Shown: positions 44,641-54,641 of the stretch, piece by piece
How positions within the stretch are numbered: position 1 is the first letter of the stretch
Layout of the letters: each line of letters begins with the position of its first letter
Source: Roseiconus lacunae
GTDB taxonomy: Bacteria; Planctomycetota; Planctomycetia; Pirellulales; Pirellulaceae
Assembly: GCF_008312935.1 (NCBI RefSeq)
Contig: NZ_VSZO01000002.1
Location: forward strand, 124,001-188,000
Reading direction: 5' to 3'
DNA: 64,000 nucleotides
Notes under the pieces: model-generated
Databases searched by the model: none
The model's input: only the letters and a program-made list of their open reading frames with translations
Told to the model about the DNA's origin: nothing
Program-made: the position numbers and the translations under genes

Positions 44641-46533
44641 CTAAGGACGCATCGAGACGCTTTGAAGCGCGGTTTGTGCGACTTTACGGAATCGCGAGCG
44701 GTCGCCGATCGACAGTGCCGGCAGTCGTCGCTTGGATTCGACCTCGGCGATCGCATCGGCAAACGCTGACGTTCCACCGGGCAGCGGGACCACAAACACC
44801 GCCGGTGAACGATCGCGGTCCCATCGCATCGAACGGGTTTCCAGTTCAGCCGAGGCGATCGCGTCAGGGTGGACCGAGTCGTCGCTGTAAAACACGATCG
44901 GTACTTGCCGGCCCCGGGGAAGACGCCGGATGCGATCGACCAGTTCAACCGCGGTGGCGTCGCTCAATTGAATTTTACTGACCACCATTCGCAAGTCACC
45001 GCCCTGGGCGACCATGCGTTCGGCTTCGTTGACCGAGGTCGCCAACTGAACCCCGTAGCCAAGGTCTCCTAAGATCGTTTCTTGACTGACCGCGATCTCA
45101 GGTCGGGTTTCGATCAAAATCGCAGAGGGTTGATCGGATAGTGATGCCATTTCAGACAACGTCCGTCGAACTTCGCTCGACCCCGGGAAATGGAGCGTCT
45201 TGCCCTCGGCTTTTGCGGCGTCGATTAAATCGGCAACAACCGACGCAGCCTCGTAGCGAACCCGCGGTGAGACGCTGTCGATTGCGGCTTGAACCAAGGG
45301 GGAACGCTGAGCACCGATCCCATAGAGTAACTCTTCTGTTGCCATCGTTTCCAAAACGCGAATCAATCCGATGATCGCCGGCGTGTCACCGAGTTCACGA
45401 TTCTCGTTGACCGCCGTCAACAGCGATTCCGTGTTGAACGTAGATCCATAGGTCTTGGAAAACCGGTCCAGTTGATCTTGATCGCCCCAATCAAGATCCG
45501 CCATTACCCGTAAAGCGAGGTCAGTCGAGAACACCGATCGGCTCGCCGTCGGCGTCAGATTTGGAAGTCGCCGAAGTTGCTGTGCGATGTCGTACGCTTG
45601 TCGGTAAGCGTCGTACAACTCAGTGCTGCGGACGGCCGTCACCCCGGTTCGATCTTCGGTGATTGACCAAACCGTAACGCCGGTTTGACTGTTGTTGGTT
45701 TCTCGAGCATTCGCACGCTGTTGAGCCAAGCGATCGGCTAGATAATCCGCCGCTTCTGCCGGTGAACTGACGCCTGTCAGTCGACTTGCCACCCGTTTCT
45801 CAGCCGGCGTCGCATTGGATGCAAATTGTGCCCCCAAGGACCAGACCAAACTTCGCTCTTGTTCGGCGATCGACTGAAAGGCGACCAAGGCATTCGCACG
45901 GACTTGATCAGAACCGTACAACGCCAATTCGCCAAGCGCATTGATTCCCTCTGGGCCGAAGGTTTTGAGGACACCGAGTACCTTGCTTAGTTGCGCCGGT
46001 GGAAGCCCACCGCCGATCGCCCCTGCCATTTCAGCGATCGCGGCCTCACCGCCGCGGAGCAACGTTCGATTGGCTGCCAAATTTTGATCCACCGAATCAC
46101 CAGCCAGATCTGCGATTGCGGCAACGAGTTTCGGCCGCGACTGGTTCTGCTTTTTTAAGGCGTCGGACATTTTGGTGATTGCCGTCCGCGCCGGTTCGGT
46201 CATTTCTTCACGCAGCGAAAGACGGAGTAAGACGTCGGGGCCGATTTGCCGGGCCGCGTCGGCCAAGACTGACGCGTCCTCGCTTTCTGCCAGTTTCTCT
46301 GTCCAGCGAACCGCCTCTGACCAGGCACCGACTCGGACCAATTTCGCGATCGCCTCGGCAAGATTCGCCCCACCCTGCGCCGCTTGCGTTTCAATTTGCC
46401 GAACCAACTCGTCCGGTTTCACGGATTCTGCGGCCGTTTCTGTTTCCGTTTGAGCGGCTAAATTCGGTGCGATCAACACCGTGAGCGACAATCCAGTGAG
46501 CAGCCAGGTAGGGGCGAAACGTCGAAACCACAT
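44641..46533 (-). CDS. Exported HEAT-repeat-like protein with C-terminal receiver-like domain
   Basis: 630 residues. Signal peptide FAPTWLLTGLSLTVLIAPNLAA. From about 35 to 470 the chain is alpha-helical with Ala/Leu-rich repeats resembling HEAT/armadillo units (LLRGGEAAIAEMAGAIGG, FGPEGINALGELALYGSD, SVSPRVRYEAASVVADLIDAA). From about 482 to 600 a receiver-like fold is suggested: SAILIETRPEIAVSQETILGDLGYGVQLAT, then LRMVVSKIQLSDATAVELVDRI and VPIVFYSDD; the phospho-acceptor position reads SK instead of D, so it is not a working receiver. A receiver-like fold in an exported protein is odd. Role unknown; likely protein binding in the periplasm. Confidence 0.65.
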   Translation of the reverse strand: MWFRRFAPTWLLTGLSLTVLIAPNLAAQTETETAAESVKPDELVRQIETQAAQGGANLAEAIAKLVRVGAWSEAVRWTEKLAESEDASVLADAARQIGPDVLLRLSLREEMTEPARTAITKMSDALKKQNQSRPKLVAAIADLAGDSVDQNLAANRTLLRGGEAAIAEMAGAIGGGLPPAQLSKVLGVLKTFGPEGINALGELALYGSDQVRANALVAFQSIAEQERSLVWSLGAQFASNATPAEKRVASRLTGVSSPAEAADYLADRLAQQRANARETNNSQTGVTVWSITEDRTGVTAVRSTELYDAYRQAYDIAQQLRRLPNLTPTASRSVFSTDLALRVMADLDWGDQDQLDRFSKTYGSTFNTESLLTAVNENRELGDTPAIIGLIRVLETMATEELLYGIGAQRSPLVQAAIDSVSPRVRYEAASVVADLIDAAKAEGKTLHFPGSSEVRRTLSEMASLSDQPSAILIETRPEIAVSQETILGDLGYGVQLATSVNEAERMVAQGGDLRMVVSKIQLSDATAVELVDRIRRLPRGRQVPIVFYSDDSVHPDAIASAELETRSMRWDRDRSPAVFVVPLPGGTSAFADAIAEVESKRRLPALSIGDRSRFRKVAQTALQSVSMRP

Positions 46534-46921
46534 GGGGGAAGTCTACTTGAAGGCGAAAAGCGACGAGTGAAGCGTCTATCTTAATCGCCTCTTCGAAAAA
46601 GTTGTGGCCTCGTCCCTAAGAAGCCGAGTGAATGCGTCTCGCGTCAAACCTTAGCAACCGACCACTCGCCATAATCGGACATTGAAGCACCACTTTCGGA
46701 ACACTTTTGGCACTTCGCGGTCGGCCGGATGGTAGCATGGGGGGCCGGATACCGGCAGATGACGAACGAAGATCCGTGCGTCCAAGACAGGTTCGTTCGT
46801 CTGCACTTGTGATTCCACGCCTCCGCTCTTACGCCTGCCCCCGCACAGAGGTTTCTGCTTGCTCTTCGTTCAATCTTCGATGCGACAATCTATTTTTAAT
46901 CTGCCGACTTCCGATATCACA
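46534..46921. other. Divergent intergenic region
   Basis: 388 bases between the HEAT protein gene and the divergent sulfatase gene. In-frame upstream starts of the sulfatase at 46859 and 46880 fall here. No other feature seen. Confidence 0.4.
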
Positions 46922-48454
46922 ATGCGACGACCGACTGGGCTGTCACTGGCATTCCTGCTCTTGATCGGCACCCAGTTTCTTTCGGGTACGGTCCTGTCGG
47001 CCACCGAGTCCTCCGGTGATCCACCTAACATCGTAGTGATTTTGGCCGACGACCTGGGTTGGAATGCGGTCGGTTATCACAACGCCAAATTCAAAACGCC
47101 TCACATCGATTCGATCGTTCGGGACGGCGTCGAATTAGATCGGTTTTATGTTGCGCCGATGTGCTCGCCGACTCGGGCGGGATTGATGACCGGCCGATAC
47201 CCGATCCGCTATGGCCTAGCGCGGGCGGTCATCCCACCGTATCGTGATTTCGGTTTACCGACTGACGAAACCACGCTACCAGAGGCTCTTGAAACACTTG
47301 GCTATCAACACCGCGGTATCTTCGGAAAGTGGCATCTCGGTCACCGACGCTCCAAATGGCATCCGCTGATGCGTGGCTTCAGTCATTTTCATGGCCATTA
47401 CAATGGCGCGATCGATTACTTCGACTTGACCCGTGAAGGTGAACGTGATTGGCAACTCGACTTTTCGCCATCGGAAGAGCAAGGATACGCAACCGGACTG
47501 ATCGCAACTGCGGCCGCCTCTTGGATTCGTGAGGTCGCCGAAGCGGACACGCCGTTCTTTTGCTACATCCCTTTCAACGCACCACATTCCCCTTTCCAGG
47601 CTCCCGAAGATGCGATCAAAGCATTCGAATCCTTGAAAGTCCCCGCTCACCGCAAAGAACCGACTCGACGCCAAATCTATGCCGGGATGATCTGGGAAAT
47701 GGACAAGGGCATCGGCCAAGTCCTCGAAGCAATCAAAGACTCGGGAGAAGAAACCAACACGATCGTTCTGTTTTGTAGCGACAACGGCGGTGTGGGTAAC
47801 ATTCGAGAAAACAATGATCCTTTGCGGGGTAGCAAACTGACGGTTTACGAAGGCGGCATTCGTGTCCCCGCGGCGATCAAATGGCCGAAGAGGCTGCCTG
47901 CCGGACAGAAACTGGAACAAGTGTGTGGCTACATCGATGTGATGCCGACGTTATTAAGCGCCGCCATCAATTTAAAGCAACCAAAAACCAATCATCCGCT
48001 CGACGGGATCGACTTACTTGCCGGATTAACAAAACCGACCGAAGCCGAACAACGAACTGAATTTGATCGCCCATGGTTTTCGTATCACGGTCAAAGCGGC
48101 GAAGGGTCAGAACACTTGGCGGTCATCGACGACGGATGGAAATTGAAGGTCAATGGTCCGAGATTCGTCAACATCAAACAATTGACCGGTGATGTTCACA
48201 AAGTCGAACTGTTTCGTCTCGCCGACGATCCGACGGAGTCACGGAACTTGGTCAGCAAGCATCCGAGGATTCGCGATCGCCTTGGCAAGCAACTGGCCGA
48301 GTATCGATCACTGCAGCCCTCAGAAAGTGTCTTGCCTTACGCGGTTGGGAAAGATGGCTTTGTTGCACCGTCAAAGTGGCAACTCGATTCCAAGCAACCG
48401 AACCTACGGATCGGTACTTCGCCCTTTGATTCTCGGCTGGATGGCCGAGAGTAA
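46922..48454 (+). CDS. Secreted sulfatase (type I, formylglycine-dependent)
   Basis: 510 residues from ATG 46922, which gives a clean signal peptide RRPTGLSLAFLLLIGTQFL to VLSA; ATGs at 46859/46880 would add a 14-21-residue leader. Metal-binding Asp43-Asp44 in IVVILADDLGWNAVGY, the formylglycine Cys81 in MCSPTRAGLMTGRYP (C-x-P-x-R), GKWHLGH and FFCYIPFNAPHSPF, then VLFCSDNGG for the second metal site. These are all residues of the alkaline-phosphatase-like sulfatase family, which removes sulfate esters, often from algal polysaccharides in marine planctomycetes. The Cys must be converted by a formylglycine-generating or anSME enzyme, not in this window. Substrate unknown. Confidence 0.93.
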   Translation: MRRPTGLSLAFLLLIGTQFLSGTVLSATESSGDPPNIVVILADDLGWNAVGYHNAKFKTPHIDSIVRDGVELDRFYVAPMCSPTRAGLMTGRYPIRYGLARAVIPPYRDFGLPTDETTLPEALETLGYQHRGIFGKWHLGHRRSKWHPLMRGFSHFHGHYNGAIDYFDLTREGERDWQLDFSPSEEQGYATGLIATAAASWIREVAEADTPFFCYIPFNAPHSPFQAPEDAIKAFESLKVPAHRKEPTRRQIYAGMIWEMDKGIGQVLEAIKDSGEETNTIVLFCSDNGGVGNIRENNDPLRGSKLTVYEGGIRVPAAIKWPKRLPAGQKLEQVCGYIDVMPTLLSAAINLKQPKTNHPLDGIDLLAGLTKPTEAEQRTEFDRPWFSYHGQSGEGSEHLAVIDDGWKLKVNGPRFVNIKQLTGDVHKVELFRLADDPTESRNLVSKHPRIRDRLGKQLAEYRSLQPSESVLPYAVGKDGFVAPSKWQLDSKQPNLRIGTSPFDSRLDGRE

Positions 48455-48830
48455 AAAATGGAAATGCGTTGCTCCAACTAAGAATTCCGTTCCCAGGTTT
48501 CAGCCTATGGTCATCAGCCCCGGTTGTTGCTCAGCAATTGCAACGGCCCTCATGCGGCGAATCCAAAACTGCACCGGAACGAAGCAATCGTTCATCGTGT
48601 CGATTCAAACGAGCGTTTCTGATCGTAGCTGAAACGAACGACGCGCTGGGCGACTGTGGTGTTCTGAAAGGCTAGTTCCATGTGCCATCGTGTAATATCG
48701 AGCAATGCCCGCGGTGCTCCCAGCAAGCACTTTCGTGCGAGTGTGGCGAGTCATCGATCCCGGCTATTATCCATGCTGGTTACCGCAAAAATAGAAACGG
48801 TCACTTGACGCTGATATTGAATCGGATCCG
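48455..48830. other. Intergenic region, no gene recognised
   Basis: 376 bases between the sulfatase and HExxH protein genes, same strand. Short open frames here have no protein-like features. Nothing further seen. Confidence 0.4.
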
Positions 48831-49331
48831 TTGAAAAATTCATTCGTTCGCAATACGCTTCGCTTCGCTGCCGCGATGGTCATTGCTTGGTGCGTGATGC
48901 TGGTCACGCACGAGCTTGGTCACCTGTTCGGCGGATGGGTCACCGGGGCGACATTGATTCGCTGTGATCTAGCGCCGTGGCGTTTGCCCTATTCGATCCA
49001 TCAGCCCGACCCGCATCCCTTGATCACCGTTTGGATGGGCCCCATCGTCGGTGCATTGGTGCCGCCCATCGTTGCCGGTTTGACGCGAAATTTTTGGGCA
49101 TGGCTGGTCGCCGATTTTTGCATCCTCGCAAACGGCTCGTACTTGGCCGTCGCATGGTTTTTGGACGATCGTTTGCTGGACACGGCTCGATTGATCGATG
49201 CCGGTGCGAGTCCGATCACAATCGCTTTGTTTTGTCTCGTGACCATTTCATTTGGCTATCGCCGCTTTCGTTTCGATTGTATGCAGCTATTCGCACCGCC
49301 GAGCAAGGAGAACGAAGTGGACGTTTCGTAG
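48831..49331 (+). CDS. Small HExxH membrane protein, M50-like
   Basis: 166 residues from TTG 48831; the next ATG (48876) would cut into the first membrane helix. The first helix contains CVMLVTHELGHLFGG, an HExxH zinc-protease motif (His27, Glu28, His31) inside a hydrophobic stretch, as in site-2/M50 membrane proteases. Further hydrophobic segments are near 65-110 and 125-145. A second M50 motif (NxxPxxxLDGG) is not visible; GPIVGALVPP may replace it. Thus a membrane metallopeptidase is likely but not proven. Stand-alone gene, convergent with the giant protein gene that follows. Confidence 0.6.
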   Translation: MKNSFVRNTLRFAAAMVIAWCVMLVTHELGHLFGGWVTGATLIRCDLAPWRLPYSIHQPDPHPLITVWMGPIVGALVPPIVAGLTRNFWAWLVADFCILANGSYLAVAWFLDDRLLDTARLIDAGASPITIALFCLVTISFGYRRFRFDCMQLFAPPSKENEVDVS

Positions 49332-49461
49332 GATCAATTGACACCACTGCGTACAAACGTCCGACGCGAATTTAAAATCGCTCTGAAACACCTCTCAATG
49401 ATTACCAACCTAAATCGCCGTATCCTGTTTTCGGCAAGCCTTCTTTGACAGGTAGCTGTCT

Positions 49462-52400
49462 CTACTTGGCATCGGAAAGTTTCAACGAGAGCGGTTGCGT
49501 TTTACCTCGGGAGGTGTCGATTTCGAGGTCTTCCCAAGTCAGTGTTTTAGCTTTGTTGCTGACCGAACCTTTGAACTTCAACGTGTACTTGCCTTCGGGA
49601 AGTAACCCAAAGTTGAAGCTTCGGTCTTGGCCGACGATATCTTTCGATTTCATATTAACCGGGTCCGGCGCGGGAGAGAGCGTCAACGTGCCATTGAGTC
49701 CCGCGCGGGTATCGATCTTTCCATGTAGCCATCCCTTCTTTGCCGGGGTCGATGACTTGTTGCTGCCTTGTGACCCAGCCATCGAAGTTTCCGGCCGCTT
49801 AACAAACTGAATCGGGTACTGTGACTCGAACGCATTGCCCGATGCGTCGGTGGCGCGCACCGCGATGTGATAGTTTTGGGCGAGCGGAAACTTAAAATTC
49901 GTCCGAGTGCTTGGCACGACGGCGACGCTTCCGGCAACGGGGGGATCAAAGGTGTATCGATCGCGTTGTGTGTTGGCTTGTCCATCGCCGGTTGTGTCCA
50001 AGCCGTATTCGATCGTTTGGATTCCTGACGCGGCCGCCCCGCCGTCGATTGCCGCGATCGTGAAGCCGACCGTTGCTCCTTGAATATAGGGACCTTCGCT
50101 GGTCGGCCGGACGGTGATCGAATTGGGTAGGGTGGAATCCATGACGGCCGTGATTGCGGTGGATTCTTCTTCTCTGCCGTCAAGTAATAGTGTTGCCGTA
50201 ATCGGCACACGCTCGTCGGTGTATTGCCCTTGTGGTAGGTCTTCGGATAGATCGCTAACGGTCGTTTTCAACGTCACCACGCCATCGAGGGTCGCTTGAG
50301 ACAACTGTGTCTTGACGATCCGATCGGTGTGATATGTCGCGTAGGGCCGGCCTTCGACACTCAGCCGGATTTCTGGTTGACGCGAAGGCACGAAATCTCC
50401 GTCTGAGAAATCGGCTCGGATAACGGTCCGGAGTAACTCGCCACCGCCTTTAAAGTACACTTCACGGCGTGGGGCAAAGATCGATTCCGCCGGAGGAGTT
50501 TTTTCACCGCTCGGACGTTTGACATGAATGACCGAACCGATTTCGACTCGGTTTCTAGTTTTACTCTGACCGACGCTACCGGATTGGTGTTCGACGAGAT
50601 GCGAGATCGCTCGCGGCCATCCGTCGACGTCCAGACGGACCCAGGATCGAGAATTTCGTTCGTTAATCGGCACGCTGATAAAGCCGATCGGTTCACCGGA
50701 TTGCCCTCGAAGCCGAAGCGGACGGAAATCTGGACGTTCGCGATTTCCGGACTGAAAGTTTGCCCATTGGTCATCGGCTTGCCACGTGACGACCACGGGG
50801 CGTGTTTGAATCTCCGGGATTTCGTCACGTTCTTGGTCGCCATCGAGCGTTGCCCGCAGGCTTGCGTTCACTTCGACTCGGCCGTCGTTGAAAGTCACCT
50901 TGGTATCGATGTAATCGCGTGGTGACCACGGCCGCGCGACAAGAAAAATGACTTGATCTTTGTCGGCCAGTGTATTGCCGTCCTGATCGATCAGACGACA
51001 CACCAATGCCATCCCGTGAGAGATATCAAGGTCCTCCGGTGGCGAGCTACTCGGCGCTGTCTCCTCCGCCGTTTTATCGCCGACAAACCGAAGCGGAACG
51101 TGTTCGTTTCCGGCAGGGATGTCGATCACGCCTGGGCCAAGGATCACGCGTTCGGGACGCAGATAGCGTTCTTCCAATCGACCGTCGTTATCAAGGATTC
51201 GACCGTCGACGGGATCGGAATAACGCCGGGCAGCGAAATCGGGCCAATAGGCACGCACGTTTTGCGGCATCGGATTGGGAAGCCGAATCAGCCAGACCTT
51301 TGCCCGGCACGCTTTGTCGGCTTGGTTGTAAAGGCTCAGTTGAAACGGAGTCTTGCGATCATTGAACGTCCTGAGCCACATCCCGCCTGGCAGACTTCCT
51401 TCGCCGCTCTCGGTAGGACGACTGCAGCCGATACCTCGATAGTTCGATGCGACTACCACCAAGCGATTTTCGGCCGGAAGCTCGACCGGAATTTGGTAGG
51501 TCCCGACAACCCCATCGATTTGGTCGGAGGTGCGGTCGCCCCGAATCGTCAGTTCGAGATGAAGTTGTTCGTTCGGTTCGGCAACACCACGTGCCGTTAT
51601 TCGAATCGGTAACTCATACACTTGTTCTGCGGCGATCGTTACCCCGGTGGTTTGATCCGGTCCGAGGTCGTTTTTCCCCGGAATGGCAAGCTCAATCGAA
51701 ACCGGCGGATCTCGGAAATCGCTGGTCGAAGTTCGCATGCGATAGCTGATCAGTAAGCGAGTCGAACTCGGTCGGTCTGGTTTGATTCGCAGCGTGAGCG
51801 AACTTGAGTCATTGGATGATTCCAACCGCACCGCACTTTTAATGACCACCGTCGAGTCTTCTGTTTCAGCGACGAGCGGTGTGCCGGATGAGTCAACGAG
51901 AACGACCGATGGCCGGCGAATGATTGGTGCTGCGGTGACGGCGTGACGCAGCGGCGGTGCCGTGATTGCTGCGACGTCGTAACGTGGATCGACACGAAGC
52001 ATGCTCGCCAAACGCTGTGCGAACGAAGTTTGATCCGGATTGGAAATGAACTGTCGATGCCATTGCTCAGCCGAATTCGCATCGACCGATGCACTCGGCG
52101 GCGAATAAAAATCCTGGACGTGAACGTTGTACTGGGCCACGCGCTGTTGATCCGATTCGCTCGCTTGTGACTTGCCGAACGCAGTGTTGATCAATTGAAT
52201 GTCCCGCACTTCGACGTCGGTGCTATCGATGGGTGCTTCGACAATGGCCGATCGCAACCGTCGACGTTGATCGGCCGACGGAAGCGGGCTGCGCAACCAC
52301 GCATACGCGATGCGGACCAATTCCCAAGTCCGTTCGGGGTCACGTCGAGAAAACTCGTTTGCCAAGTCCTCGATTGTTTGGTCGACGTTGCGATCAAAGG

Positions 52401-54258
52401 CATTGATCGAATCGATCAAGTCACGTTGCTGTCGTTCCAGAACGGCAAGTGTCGGGGCTTGTCCGCCGAGCGCCGAAGCGAGCGTTCGCTCGGCATTTCG
52501 TGCCGCTGTCAAAAGTTGATTGATCGGCACCGTCGCGTTTGCCAAGATCGCTTGACGTTCAAACTCGTAGAACGACCAGAGTCGACAATAGGCTGCCGCG
52601 ACGCAGTGTTGCAGTGCATTCGCGGTTGTTAAACGCCGGTCTTGCCGCTGGTTGTTTGAACGTGCGAGTTCATTGACGATCAAGTCTGCAAGTTGTCCGA
52701 CGATGTCATCGTTGATCGGGTCCGAGACCGAACCATCCTGAGTAAGACGTTGAAGCTTTGCTAAATCGCCTGTCACAATTTCGGGAATCTGCAGTGATGT
52801 ACGATCAGTCACTACGGGATCGAATCGCTGAATTTCTGCCGCCAGTACCTTAAGTGTTAGCTGTCGCCATAGGTGAGGCGACAATGCGAGTGGACTGAGC
52901 GTCGACGCTTCGCCCATTGACTCCGTCGAAACTGATTGAAACCGATCCCTCAAGGTCCAAAAGTCGAGTGCAGCGGATGTCTTGTCGGCGTCACGCTGGA
53001 TTGGCTCTAGGACGGCCGTCGGCGAAGGCGGAGCGTCGTTGCTTTGTCCGGAAGCATTCTCGGTCGCTTGATTCGGATCGGCGACTGGTGATGACGCGTC
53101 TGCTTGCGATGGATTCGTCGGTGTCTCGGTAGGACGACCATCCTCTGCGGGTTCCGATTGTCCGTTCGATGGCGGAGATTGGAACACGACCGACCGAACA
53201 TCAAGTTGATCTCGCGCTGCGGTGGGCTGCTCTTCACCGCCGCGAGACTCTGATTTTGCGTCCGACCGTTCCTCTTGTGTGTCTGAATTCTGTATGTCTG
53301 AATCTTGACCGGTTGGGTGGTAGCGATTGACCCAAACATCTAATTCGCCGGCGGCGAGATTTTGTGGCGATACGGTTCCTTGACCGCCGCGATAGAGCAC
53401 GATTCGCGGGGCGTCATCGGCATTGCGTGGCAATCGTGCGTAGCGATCGGAAATAAACGCGCAGAGTTCAGACAGTTCAATCACGCCATCACCATCCAAT
53501 TCGGCTTGACCGGACAGTCCGTCGAGAAACGTCTTTGTTGACAACGGTAGTTTCGCTTGCGGGTCCCAGCTAACGTTCTGTAGTGGTGCCCGTGTTGAGA
53601 GAACCCAAAGGTTGGAAACAAAGGGGCCGGTCATCTCTTGAACTAATGATTCGAGCGATGCGAAGACCGATTCATTGGCTTGACCGAGAGCGGAATGTGC
53701 GGCGAGCGGTTCAACGTCCAGCACAACCAGCCGAGTCCCCGAAAACGATTCGGGACCTTGGTTGACAAGCGGGGTCAGTATTTCGCGAAGCGGTAGCAGC
53801 CCTGTCGGTTCAGAAGCCCCGGGGGCAAGGTTCAGGTCGGTACATGCGAGCGCCGGTTCGCCCTCCGCGTTTTCGAGCAAGTAGCCGCGAATCACGACCA
53901 ACAAGGTGTCATCGCTATCATCGAAGTACTTCGCAATTTGCGTGGTCTCTTGCAACCGTGCGAGAATGGTAGCCTTGGAATCGTTGACCACATCGGCAGC
54001 CAATTGATCCCGAAACGCTTGCCGGGCCGATTCGGCAAACAAGCACGGTGTGACGACGTCCAAATTATAAGACGGCGACACCACGATGGTGACCAATTCA
54101 CGATTGGGGCGGGGGCGAAGCAAAATGAACAGGAACAACGCCAACAGTAACAGTGCCAAGACCGTCAGGATGGACTTGGTCGCCTTTCGTTTGTCGGCTT
54201 CGCTACCGGTGGTTTTTCGCCATGATTGACGTTCGCCGTATTTGCCTGCGGTACTCAT
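49462..54258 (-). CDS. Giant membrane protein with caspase-like domain lacking catalytic residues; T6SS neighbour
   Basis: 1598 residues. Cytoplasmic N-terminus, one membrane helix (about 29-48), then a segment (about 52-300) that follows the caspase/C14 pattern: DDTLLVVIRGYLLENAEG where GHG would be, RLVVLDVEPLA where LDACxSG would be, and FLDGLSGQAELDGDGVIELS with an EF-hand-like Asp loop as in many bacterial caspase-like proteins. His and Cys are both replaced, so it should not cleave. Next a Ser/Gln/Glu-rich linker (about 310-420), a long helical region (about 430-740), and several beta-rich domains to about 1480 (for example NYHIAVRATDASGNAFES), ending in a carboxypeptidase-regulatory-like domain. 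Divergent from tssK across 383 bases. Possibly an envelope platform or regulator of the T6SS; inference. Confidence 0.6.
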   Translation of the reverse strand: MSTAGKYGERQSWRKTTGSEADKRKATKSILTVLALLLLALFLFILLRPRPNRELVTIVVSPSYNLDVVTPCLFAESARQAFRDQLAADVVNDSKATILARLQETTQIAKYFDDSDDTLLVVIRGYLLENAEGEPALACTDLNLAPGASEPTGLLPLREILTPLVNQGPESFSGTRLVVLDVEPLAAHSALGQANESVFASLESLVQEMTGPFVSNLWVLSTRAPLQNVSWDPQAKLPLSTKTFLDGLSGQAELDGDGVIELSELCAFISDRYARLPRNADDAPRIVLYRGGQGTVSPQNLAAGELDVWVNRYHPTGQDSDIQNSDTQEERSDAKSESRGGEEQPTAARDQLDVRSVVFQSPPSNGQSEPAEDGRPTETPTNPSQADASSPVADPNQATENASGQSNDAPPSPTAVLEPIQRDADKTSAALDFWTLRDRFQSVSTESMGEASTLSPLALSPHLWRQLTLKVLAAEIQRFDPVVTDRTSLQIPEIVTGDLAKLQRLTQDGSVSDPINDDIVGQLADLIVNELARSNNQRQDRRLTTANALQHCVAAAYCRLWSFYEFERQAILANATVPINQLLTAARNAERTLASALGGQAPTLAVLERQQRDLIDSINAFDRNVDQTIEDLANEFSRRDPERTWELVRIAYAWLRSPLPSADQRRRLRSAIVEAPIDSTDVEVRDIQLINTAFGKSQASESDQQRVAQYNVHVQDFYSPPSASVDANSAEQWHRQFISNPDQTSFAQRLASMLRVDPRYDVAAITAPPLRHAVTAAPIIRRPSVVLVDSSGTPLVAETEDSTVVIKSAVRLESSNDSSSLTLRIKPDRPSSTRLLISYRMRTSTSDFRDPPVSIELAIPGKNDLGPDQTTGVTIAAEQVYELPIRITARGVAEPNEQLHLELTIRGDRTSDQIDGVVGTYQIPVELPAENRLVVVASNYRGIGCSRPTESGEGSLPGGMWLRTFNDRKTPFQLSLYNQADKACRAKVWLIRLPNPMPQNVRAYWPDFAARRYSDPVDGRILDNDGRLEERYLRPERVILGPGVIDIPAGNEHVPLRFVGDKTAEETAPSSSPPEDLDISHGMALVCRLIDQDGNTLADKDQVIFLVARPWSPRDYIDTKVTFNDGRVEVNASLRATLDGDQERDEIPEIQTRPVVVTWQADDQWANFQSGNRERPDFRPLRLRGQSGEPIGFISVPINERNSRSWVRLDVDGWPRAISHLVEHQSGSVGQSKTRNRVEIGSVIHVKRPSGEKTPPAESIFAPRREVYFKGGGELLRTVIRADFSDGDFVPSRQPEIRLSVEGRPYATYHTDRIVKTQLSQATLDGVVTLKTTVSDLSEDLPQGQYTDERVPITATLLLDGREEESTAITAVMDSTLPNSITVRPTSEGPYIQGATVGFTIAAIDGGAAASGIQTIEYGLDTTGDGQANTQRDRYTFDPPVAGSVAVVPSTRTNFKFPLAQNYHIAVRATDASGNAFESQYPIQFVKRPETSMAGSQGSNKSSTPAKKGWLHGKIDTRAGLNGTLTLSPAPDPVNMKSKDIVGQDRSFNFGLLPEGKYTLKFKGSVSNKAKTLTWEDLEIDTSRGKTQPLSLKLSDAK

Positions 54259-54641
54259 AAGCGATTTGCGGAGTGGCGTCAGAAATGGTGTTCAGTCGAA
54301 CGGGTTAGGAAACGCGAATGCGAGTCTTCTGTGATTTTAAGATCGGCCGATGGGCGCCGGTCGTGGTTTCTGGGCGACCACTTTCCTTATGGCAGCCGGG
54401 ACAGACGCCCGTTGGCTGATGGCCCCCATCAAATTTTGGCCGAATGTTAAGCTAACGGAATCGCCCGTTTGCGTCTGTGGGAAGTCCGCAAGAAGTCACG
54501 ATTCAATGGCGAAGAGATCCTCCAGCGACAGAATCGACCGCCTTGGCGGCCTCTCGTCGACGCCCAGTGCCGCCCCGAGGCGACACATGCTAGAGTATCG
54601 GTTGGAAAACGCGTTACGGACTACGGGGGAACAAGTCACCG
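54259..54641. other. Divergent promoter region of the T6SS locus
   Basis: 383 bases between the giant protein gene and tssK, which diverge. Must hold both promoters. Contains palindrome-related sequence at 54340-54429. No clear sigma-54 or FliA-type promoter match found by eye. Confidence 0.45.
54340..54429 (-). repeat. Dispersed intergenic palindrome, degenerate copy 7
   Basis: GGCCGATGGGCGCCGGTCGT near 54343 and GACAGACGCCCGTTGGCTGA near 54400, the most divergent copy. It lies in the T6SS divergent promoter region. The short GCAGACGCCCGTCACC stretch near 19.12 kb is similar to its second part. Confidence 0.5.
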
